NCBI GenBank assembly: GCA_029168955.1
Contig: JAPDOI010000380.1
Span: 632,079-696,078 of the forward strand
Direction: 5' to 3'
From: Aplectana chamaeleonis
Taxonomy: Eukaryota > Nematoda > Chromadorea > Rhabditida > Cosmocercidae
Length of the DNA: 64,000 bases
Positions 56,827 through 64,000 of this stretch are shown piece by piece. Every line of letters begins with the position of its first letter. Position 1 is the first letter of the stretch. Under the pieces are notes generated by a model. The model had not been told where the DNA came from. It was given only the letters and a program-made list of their open reading frames with translations, and did no database searches. The translations under genes were made by a program, and so were the position numbers.

Positions 56827-58500
56827 CAGGGATGTGCGGCAATTGCCGTTTGCCGTTTGTCGTTTGCCGGCCATTTTTGGGACTTTTTGCCGTTTGTCGT
56901 TTGCCGAAGTTTTTGTTATTTTTCCGGCAAAACACGGCAAAACCTTGAAAGGGAACGCCGCCTATGCTCGCGGCCATGTACATAGGCACCAGTGGTAATC
57001 CCATTATCCGTTGTTCGCTTAACCGTTATCCGGGGTTTTAACTTACCCGGGGTGGTAGTAAATGGGGTTGAAAACGCGAGTTAACTAGCGGTTAGTTCTC
57101 GGTAAACAGCAGCAAAACACGAGCTTTTTATTTGACGATTTTCTGTGAAGCGACCAGACATTGCTGAAATCACACACGCGCATGCCACGTTATGAGCCAC
57201 TAGATACGCATAGTATTGAAAGAATCCCCAAAAAAAGTTCATTCTATCTTTTTTGGAGAAAATATTGGTTCAGAAAAAAGATCTTAAGATTTTTAAACTT
57301 TTCTCAGATCGCGGTAAGTTCGCGCAAAACTGCAACTTAACGCGAGCTGACATAGAAATTGGAAATAGTGTGTGAATGAGAAAAAGGACGTTTTAGAAAG
57401 CTATCCATCTTTTTCTTTATTCGTATACTGTTTCCATTTTCACTGTCAGCTCACGTTAATTTGACAGTAGATAGTCCAACTCCAATGCGGGGGTGCTTTA
57501 GTTTCTGATCCAGAGTTTCGACAGATGCTGATGTAGCTAGACTCTGGTTCATTTCAAGTGAACTCCTGTATTCAAATATCACAGCGCGGAGAGGTAGCTG
57601 TTTTGCCGAAACCTCCTTATCACTGGTTATATTCCACCGAGGCCCACCGTTCCGCTGCTGGTGATAATCGAAATCGACAGGTCACTAGAGATTTTCAGAG
57701 TCTAAAAGAAGCAGGAAGCGTACGACACAGAAGCATTTGTGCAACACACGTGGGCAGGGACACTGAGAAGGTATGCCGCGGCAGTGCCAGGAAAGTACCG
57801 CGACCCTCGACTTGCCGCGTTAGTTCCACGGTACTACCGCAGCAGCTCCGTGATGATTACTGTGCCGTGTAGATTCTGTTGCAGTGTCTTGAAGGTTGAC
57901 AACGCCGCGACAGTACCGCTGCAGTTCCGTGTTGGAACCGCACGAACTCCGCGAATATGCATCAGCAAATTCCGCGTCGACTACGATTCACTGTTATGTG
58001 TAGTAGAACTAGCTTGTTGCTGGTTCAATAGCTTTCTGGGTCGCAATAACGGGGATACATTCTGTCTCTATCAGACAGAAGACGTAAGCACCGCAGGTGT
58101 ATTTTCTTGTTTGTAGGTCCACCCAGTTGTATTATGAATCAATTCATATGAGTTTCTTGCAGTCAGTCCTATTTTTGTCAGGGCGCAGCCACCGATCAGG
58201 GAGCCGCAGTGGCACCACCGCGGCACAGCGTCACTACCGCGGAGCCGGAGTTCCATAAGGTCCCACATGTCTTGTTTTTGTTCATTTGATGCTTTGAAAT
58301 GGAACTACTCCCTAGAATTGGAATTATTAGAATGTTGACATAACTATTGGAAAGAAAGGAAAAAAAGTAGAGCGGCACATGTGGATAACTTTTGGGTATA
58401 TCTAAGCGATGAGGTTTTTTGCCGTTTGCCGACCGTTTTTGGGATTTTCTTGCCGATTGCCGTTTGCCGAAATCTCAAAATCGTTTGCCGCACATCCCTG
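56827..58500. mobile_element. 1,674-bp hAT-like non-autonomous element in BEL gag
   Basis: The ends CAGGGATGTGCGGCAA and TTGCCGCACATCCCTG are exact inverted copies over at least 15 bases, and the octamer GTGACGAG is duplicated exactly at 56819-56826 and 58501-58508. Both subterminal regions carry GCCGTTT-type heptamers in phase. The BEL frame reads continuously from one flank to the other if the element and one octamer are ignored. The interior includes a 115-bp TTAA-bounded palindrome (57341-57455) and a GC-rich segment (57750-58260). It has no recognisable transposase. Confidence 0.95.
57341..57455. repeat. Short TTAA-bounded palindromic element
   Basis: TTAA at 57337-57340 and 57456-57459 flank CGCGAGCTGACA and, inverted, TGTCAGCTCACG. 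The arms pair over most of their length (GGAAATAGT / ACTGTTTCC, GAGAAAAAGG / CTTTTTCTTT). Confidence 0.7.
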
Positions 58501-58508
58501 GTGACGAG

Positions 58509-59093
58509 CCAATTATTCAGCGGAATAAGAGGGTTTGTAGACCTGATGCGAGTGAGCATGACCTCAAGCGTAGTAAGAAGGGAACGAGCGTCAGCCTCTA
58601 CTTTTTCTCCTCCACTGGTTGCCCAGTGGTTGGAAAAATCTTCATAGGTGGGCTGTTGCTGGTCCAGCTCCTTTAGCGAAGTAATGCAGTCCAAGCAGTT
58701 GGACCACACATTGCGTAGTTCTTCAAGATCTCTGACCATGAAAGCATGAGAAATCATTAGAGATTTCTCTCGCTCGCTTCTATTGCGGTCGAAATCTTGA
58801 GGCGTATTATCCAGGCTTATGTCTTCCAGTAGACTTGCGTCTACTGATTGACAGGTAACCTGGAGGCGATTAATGCAGGTGGAGATTTGTGCCTTACGGA
58901 CGGTGATCTCCATAGCTGCTAGCAAACGAATATCGGAGTGCGAATTCAAACGGCGGAGTAGGCGTACCGAATGTCGATGCAAAGTGCATATGCAAAGTGC
59001 AATGTGCGAAGGGCAGTCGATGAGATTGTTTTCGACTTCGCGTGACCTTTGCGGCGCCGGCGGAGCATGAGAAAGTGCCGTGCCGTCAGGCAC
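58509..59093 (-). CDS. BEL gag, N-terminal part
   Basis: The frame runs from ATG 59093 toward the hAT-like insertion at 58508. It encodes a helical, charged N-terminus (LLAAMEITVRKAQISTCINR, DLEELRNVWSNCLDCITSLK and DARSLLTTLEVMLTRI), typical of the region before the DUF1759 block in BEL/Pao gag. Its open frame continues ~55 codons into the insertion, and that tail is not gag. The first ATG is a reasonable start because upstream sequence has no open frame, but it is unproven. Confidence 0.75.
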
Positions 59094-59455
59094 TCTCTAA
59101 CGCGAAAGAGAATCTCTCGCGTGGGAGAACGCGCTAGCCTCGGCCCTTTTCGAGCGAAATAGCGTGGGAACGGCCAGCCACGACAACTTACAACGATATC
59201 GATTATCGAGCGAAATTCGGCGAAAATATGGGGACGCCGAGCGAACTTAAAAGCGAAATATGGGACAACCAAGGTGGAAGGGGGGGGTCAGGGGTAATTT
59301 GGGACGGAGAACAAGAAAATGAACACGAGAAGACAGGAGAACAAGGTTTAAGGGTAGCTTTGGAAGAAATTACGTCAAAATGACCCAAATGAGGTCAAAA
59401 TGAACGCAATTAAGGGGAAAAGAGTCGCACCTCTCCCACTAGTCAACCGCACATC
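59094..59455. other. Upstream flank of BEL copy B, possible 5' LTR/leader
   Basis: Imperfect repeats of GTCAAAATGA lie at 59370-59405. The outer edge ends CCGCACATCCCTA (59456), which resembles a hAT-like tip of the CAGGGATGTGCGG type, but I found no partner or heptamer array. No LTR pair is visible because the 3' end of copy B is gone. Confidence 0.35.
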
Positions 59456-59456
59456 C

Positions 59457-60669
59457 CTAGCGGTGACTAATGCCAGAAGCCGTTGAGCCTCCGCCAACCT
59501 CCGGGCCGCTCGGTCTAGACCAAGCTGGCGCCCAGATGCCGGCTTACTCAGCCTATGGTTCCGGGGTCTCCCGGTAGGCCATCGCTGCCAGAGCAGCGCA
59601 GTACCAATGGGTTTTGTAGGCCAACGCCATCCGGCGCCGGGCGGACCACTGAAACGAGGACAGCCGCCTTATATAGGCAGCGCGGAGGAAGGAGGGCGGG
59701 CACCGCGGCCGGCGCGGGCATGCCCCGCCTCCAAGCGGCTGGCGTACTCTGAAGTTGTCGATCATGTTACGAGCAGGTTAGAATGCTAAAATCATGTTTC
59801 GATGGGCCTTATGGGCGTGAAGAAACTTGCAGTTTAGTTTTCGTTAGTTACAAATAGCGCTATTCGGCAGGCAACCTAGTAGACGTCGGAAGCGTGACAA
59901 AGATTTGCAGGAACAACTAACTGAGAGGCTTTTTCAACCTCTTCCTTTATTGATCAGTTTCATCGTTTTCCACCCTTCACTATGCTCGGGCGTTACACAT
60001 CCTTTCTCAAATTGTTTTTCTTCACTGCTTATCAAATTTCTTGTTTGAAACCTGTTATTGTTTGCGTTAATTTCGAGACGAGGTAGCAAGCACGAGTAAA
60101 AAAAGAAAACAGCGTGTTCAGAAGTCAGGTTTTGGCGGCTTTGTGGCATTTGATTAACAGAAATCTCAAATATACAAAACTATTAGCAATACAGTCATAT
60201 TGGACTGCCTCGTTGGACTTGTGGCCACATTATATATGCAACATCCCGTTTAGCTTCTTCCGTTCAGGTGAACGTGGAAACATGAACGAAACCCAGGACA
60301 AAGAAAAAGAAAGCAAAATAAGAATCGCTTCTGGAACCCGTGCTAGGTCCCTGAGACATCGTGCTGTCTCAAAATGACTCAATCTCTAGGCACAATTTCT
60401 AGATTGGGGCTAGCTGAGATCATCAATGACACTCTAAAAATGCGCTCCCAGTGTTATGGCCACCCAAAAATGGATTTGGGATTGATAATCTAGCACATCT
60501 GGGTCGATAATCCGTGCGAATGTCTAACAACTTTGAAAAGAATAACACCAAGAGCTCTACTGGAAAATTATTTGGTGGTTTTCCAAGTGATGATATTATA
60601 TTATACTTATGATGTAGTTATTAACTGATGATATTGTTTTAAATAAGATAGACAATCTGAATATCCTTA
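59457..60669. other. Gene-free stretch, GC-rich at 59480-59740
   Basis: The GC-rich patch gives overlapping frames of 60-70 codons on both strands with no recognisable motif. The rest is AT-rich and shows nothing I can assign. Confidence 0.35.
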
Positions 60670-60675
60670 TCACTT

Positions 60676-61046
60676 CCCACCGCATTTGCAAAAATTGGCT
60701 GCTGGGAAGCATTTCCTATGGCGAGATCGCTTTAAACCGGGTGGACGGGTGGCCTTCAATAAGTGCGCAAAGGACTTTGAAAGGGAATGCAAACGCTTTG
60801 CGAGAAACCGTGAAAAACGGCTTATTTGTTCTGGTAACGGTAAAATTTTTTTCAAGTATATGAATACTAGGGTGAAGACTCGTTAGGGTATTTCCGCATT
60901 GAAAAGCGAGTCAGGTGAAATCATCGCTGATGATCAACAAAAGTGCGAGGCCTTCGCATTTTATTTTTCAAAGGTTTTTGTTCAGGATAACGGTACCGCT
61001 CCTCCATTTCCCAAACGATGCCCGCATAATTTGCGATCCATCACCA
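60676..61046 (+). pseudogene. LINE ORF2 linker before RT
   Basis: The frame 60686-60886 has LAAGKHFLWRDRFKPG and KRFARNREKRL...FFKYMNTRVK; after a stop (TAG at 60884-60886) the same frame continues with SALKSESGEIIADDQQKCEA and FYFSKVF up to the TTAA at 61047. This is the Lys/Arg-rich and ADKF-type lead-in to CR1-like reverse transcriptase, parallel to 14100-14400. Confidence 0.75.
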
Positions 61047-61050
61047 TTAA

Positions 61051-61539
61051 AGGCAGCATACACGCTCAAAAATGATATCAATTTTATGGAATGAATCGAA
61101 GGTCTGAAGCTGTTAATATTCAGAGATAACGAAAAAACCGGAAAAAAATCAACTAAAACGAAGATATAACGGTTCGTTCTAAATTGGCCCAGAAGTGGAC
61201 GAGTTTTACCGCATTGGCTGAAATAGCGGAGCTAGCGACAAATTTGTTGGGATAACGACGCTAATGTACTCGTACGGCCCTTTCTGGAACGCTTACGACA
61301 TTAGAAGCGGAAAGAATGAGCCAAAGTGACCATAATCGAGCATTGAACATTTGTATTGAGGGGCGGAGCCCGTATCGATGGGGGGGAGAAAGGATGATTT
61401 TGTGACTCAATTCGGCTCAAATACGTACATTTTAACTTGTTTTCAGCTCCTTCAACTTCGTGAGGGCTCTTCTAGGGCCCTTACGACCCCACTAATATAT
61501 GTAGTTTTCTCAAGAACTTTTGGAACGGGTATGCTGCCT
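61051..61539. mobile_element. TTAA element in LINE, AGGCAGCATACACGCTC type
   Basis: 489 bp between TTAA at 61047-61050 and 61540-61543. It is in the opposite orientation to the copy at 17133-17615 and alike over most of its length (for example GATATCAATTTTATGGAATG). The core is present as GTGGACGAGTTTT at 61197-61209. Confidence 0.9.
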
Positions 61540-61955
61540 TTAACTGCGAATATTGATTGCGTCAGCAATTGAGAAATTGAGCGACAAAATCTCTCTTACT
61601 CCAGATTCTTTACCTTCTTATTTATGCGAAGAGAGAGCCTCCGTTGGATTATGTTACCCTCTTGTGCATCTTCAAACACAGTCTAGCAGTGGGAACCCTA
61701 CCGACTGCGTGGAAGAACTGAATTGTTTCACCTTTTGCTTAAAAAGACACCAGCTAATCAGGTCTCTAACTATCGGCCTATTAGTCTAACCTCCTCGGTG
61801 TGTAAAGTCCTCGAGATTATTGTCAAAAGACTGTATCCTTTTCCCACCTAACATCAAAATAAGCTCCTCAATCCTGCCCAGTATGGTTTCCTGCCTGGCA
61901 AGTCAATATTGTCCCAGTTGATATCCTCGTTTCATGACTGGTGTTCGGCACTTAA
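61540..61955 (+). pseudogene. LINE RT, first conserved blocks
   Basis: After the first TTAA element the path gives KLSDKISLTPDSLPSYL, then with a frame change NYRPISLTSSVCKVLE, the start of the reverse transcriptase palm, and QYGFLPGKSILSQLISS up to the second insertion site at 61952. At least two frame changes are needed. Confidence 0.75.
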
Positions 61956-62437
61956 AGGCACAGTACACCCTCAGATATGAATTTTGAGATTTCCATGTAA
62001 CTGTGTAGAAGACCCTCCTGTATAACAAGTGCCAAATGCGGGATCTCAATTGCTCCAAGTAAGTGAGATATAAGCGACCACCACCGACCCGACCCCCTTC
62101 GCTCACCACCACAGGCCCGACCCCCTTCCGGATTCTCGAACTCGATAGCGGCTCGATGGATGGATGAATTACAACAAGTCGTCGTTCTTGAGTCCATTAC
62201 CGGACTGTCTCCTTATCCTGGCTTACCCTCACGCAACGATTGCGATTGAAGAGAATTACATGCTTGATACAACTCGTCCACCAATTTTCACCCTCAGAAA
62301 CTACGCATCTTTGAAGAGCCATAACTCTGTTCAAAGGAGGTCTTGGACGATTCCAGAGATACCGCTGTGATCAGCGTGTGACTCTCTTCAAGATAAGCAT
62401 AAAATCTGAAAAACAATTTTTTGGGTGTCCTGTGCCT
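61956..62437. mobile_element. TTAA element in LINE, AGGCACAGTACACCCTCA type
   Basis: 482 bp; TTAA at 61952-61955 and 62438-62441. The core ACAACTCGTCCACC is at 62269-62282. It is nearly the same as 37300-37783. The right TTAA is shared with the next element. Confidence 0.92.
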
Positions 62438-62441
62438 TTAA

Positions 62442-62945
62442 AGGCAGTGTTCACGATAAGAATCGTTTTTCTGCTTTTCCGCCTATCTTGAAGACGGTCC
62501 CCATGCTCATTCCAATGATGTTTTTGGAATCGTACCAAGACCTCTCTGGGGAACGGAGTTATAGTCCCTCAAAGGTTGAGCAAAGAAACATGGTGGACGA
62601 GGATTGTCCGAGGCTTGTAACTTCCGTCACTTGCAGCCGATGTATGCGAGCTGGACCTGAGTAAAGAGAGAGAAGTTGAGAATGAAGGGAAGAACAGGGC
62701 TATTAATCCGGAAACCATCGCTCATCTCACAATCTCGAGCATTCATTTGTTCACGTCTGTGGGGCGTGGAAAGTGCATCTGTAGGTGTGACGAGCTGACG
62801 GATGTCCAACTTTGGAGGCCGAAATGGGGGACGTTCCAAGCTCAATTTTCTTAGTTTTTCTTCAACGTTAGGGTTTGCGCTAGGCCCCGCAGCTGCCGAT
62901 CCCCACCAAAAAATCAGACATGGTTTTATATCGTGGACACTGCCT
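62442..62945. mobile_element. TTAA element in LINE, AGGCAGTGTTCACGAT type
   Basis: 504 bp; left TTAA shared, right TTAA at 62946-62949. The ends are AGGCAGTGTTCACGAT and ATCGTGGACACTGCCT. It is the uninterrupted reference for the enlarged copy at 22073-24118. Confidence 0.92.
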
Positions 62946-63960
62946 TTAACGAAAACTGCCAGACTGATGTAGCCTATATGGATTATGCAAAAGCTTTTTG
63001 ACACTGTATGTCACCAAAAATTGTTAATTAAACTCGAAAGTTACGGTATTGCTGCGCTGATATCTGAAACTGGCTGAAGTCTTTCTAATATCTGATCTTT
63101 CGTGTAAAAACGTGGCAGTTTCATCTGTTCTCCTCCATACCCGATCACCAGTGGTGTTCCTCAGTGAGTTATTCTGGGTCCATTGTTGTTTCTTATCTAC
63201 ATAAACAACGCTCCGGATAAGTTCTATCAAGTTCTTGTAAGCTCTATGCGTGACGACCCTCAAAAGATCTATCGGCCTCTTAAATGAGCCTGCAGTTGAC
63301 TCTTTATGGAGCTTCAATGTGGACCTCGATCGACTCACAGCCGAGTGGTCGAAAGTGTGGCAGCTACAATTATCAGGAAGAAAAATGCAGCTTGCTGCAT
63401 GCCATTAACTTTCGTCATGAATGCCCCTTTACGTTTAAACGGTGTGAAGCTTTCCTGTGCAACGAGGTTATCAGGGACCTAGGTGTTCTCATTAGTTCTG
63501 AACCTTAGCTGGAACTCCCATTGACAGAGAAATCTCCAAAAGAGCTACCTCGTTGGCTAACTGTATTTTGAGATCCCTGAACATCGTCCCTGTCTTGTTC
63601 CACTACAAGAAAGCATTCTACCGTTTACTGCCGACCCCTACTGGAGTAGTGTACTCCAGGTTTCTTGGTCACCTTCTACAGTGGAAGATGATGAGATCAT
63701 TGAAAATGTTGCAAAAACGATACTCTAGGAGCGGGTAAGTTCACCAAAGTATTCCCAAACAGAGAAGTTCCAGATTATACAGCTCGTTTGGATATGCTAG
63801 GGTTAACATACCCTACGATATCGCAGAGCTGAATTTTATTTGCATCTGTGCTATAAGATCGTACATGGTTTTTTGCGACATTCCCTTTGACATAAGCCTT
63901 TTTCGTGTTTATTTCTCCACCATCTCTCGTTCTTCGCAAACAAGTGATTCCAACTTGAAC
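62946..63960 (+). pseudogene. LINE RT core and C-terminus, decayed
   Basis: The path gives YMDYAKAF followed by a one-base frameshift and a His-containing block (catalytic Asp region), then TSGVPQ, a stop, and VILGPLLFLIYIN. The FADD block is too eroded to see. Downstream pieces near 63450-63560 (CNEVIRDLGVLISS) match the VKDLG region. Many stops are present, so the copy is old. Confidence 0.75.
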
Positions 63961-63979
63961 GGAAATTCAATCTTCCTAA

Positions 63980-64000
63980 AGGCAGCATATTGAATTCCTT
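63980..64000. mobile_element. Possible start of another AGGCAGCATA element at the window edge
   Basis: CTAA precedes AGGCAGCATA at 63980-63989, as at the left end of the 17133 type, but the next bases (TTGAATTCC) do not continue the match. Confidence 0.25.

Larger units (their letters stand above)
51383..59093 (-). mobile_element. BEL/Pao retrotransposon copy B, nearly complete coding region
   Basis: Order on the - strand: gag (59093 to 58509, resuming 56826 to 55216), protease (55274-54714), reverse transcriptase, RNase H and integrase (ending at 51383). Two insertions interrupt it: a hAT-like element (56827-58500) and a TTAA element (53799-54276). The integrase C-terminal half is lost at the hAT-like end at 51382. 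Apart from the lesions shared with copy A, its frames are well preserved. LTRs were not identified; 59094-59455 is the likeliest place for the 5' one. Confidence 0.9.
60676..63960 (+). mobile_element. CR1-like LINE, 5'-truncated, with three TTAA elements inside
   Basis: The coding path begins in the linker before RT, is interrupted by 61051-61539 and by the pair 61956-62437 / 62442-62945, and continues through RT to about 63960. It is more decayed than the 11998-16090 copy and belongs to a different subfamily. The endonuclease is missing. Confidence 0.82.

Noticed and set aside
59444..59456. Complete hAT-like element ending CCGCACATCCCTA
   Set aside because: Only one tip is visible, without heptamers, partner end or duplicated octamer.

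Overview
The window looks like repeat-dense DNA from a rhabditid-type nematode. The best single clue is 6032-6053, which matches the 22-nt nematode SL1 leader at every position but the fifth. The mobile element content agrees: BEL/Pao, CR1-like LINE, mariner, Tc1-like, hAT-like and many short elements at TTAA. I found no tRNA, rRNA or CRISPR array, and no protein-coding host gene I can name. One possible two-exon gene lies at 48045-48515. Almost everything interpretable is mobile DNA inserted into mobile DNA.

Layout. 1-3090: ATTCG-rich AT sequence, a 196-bp (AT)n tract, a palindromic tandem repeat and a 42-bp minisatellite. 3091-5293: a large foldback element with a TTAA element inside it, then a hAT-like end. 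5430-9860: a gag zinc-knuckle fossil, the SL1-like site, a second hAT-like end and a TTAA element. 10658-11458 and 33404-34247: two copies of an ~0.8-kb repeat. 11998-16090: a nearly intact CR1-like LINE. 17133-20150: TTAA elements splitting a gag-like fossil. 20565-28288: a 7.7-kb block with hAT-type ends and a near-perfect 8-bp duplication, holding a Tc1-derived palindrome, a nested TTAA element, a mariner and foldbacks. 28649-35158: two 145-bp palindromic elements and a 2.7-kb inverted repeat. 35340-36047: a LINE tail. 36894-37783: two TTAA elements back to back. 39478-43085: a MITE-derived tandem repeat and BEL copy A (+ strand). 43085-44550: a second Tc1 palindrome. 44945-47470: TTAA element, hairpin, hAT MITE and degenerate repeats. 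48750-50065: a second 42-bp minisatellite. 50250-50727: a LINE tail. 51302-51382: a third hAT-like end. 51383-59093: BEL copy B (- strand), interrupted by a TTAA element and a 1,674-bp hAT-like element. 60676-63960: a second CR1-like LINE with three TTAA elements in it.

Four patterns tie the window together. First, about 15 elements at TTAA (or TTGA/TCAA) have AGGCA...TGCCT ends, and most carry the internal motif AACTCGTCCAC or its reverse complement; three pairs sit back to back on one shared TTAA. Second, hAT-like ends with related tips (CAGGGATG, CAGGGCTG, CAGAGTTG) each carry their own 7-bp-period subterminal repeat. Third, the sense strand of both BEL copies is full of the 7-mer ANTNCGC in all three reading frames. 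Fourth, the two BEL copies share the same 7-bp duplication frameshift and the same altered reverse transcriptase motif (VDN for VDD), so they probably descend from one defective parent. Everything here comes from reading by eye; no alignment or database search was run.
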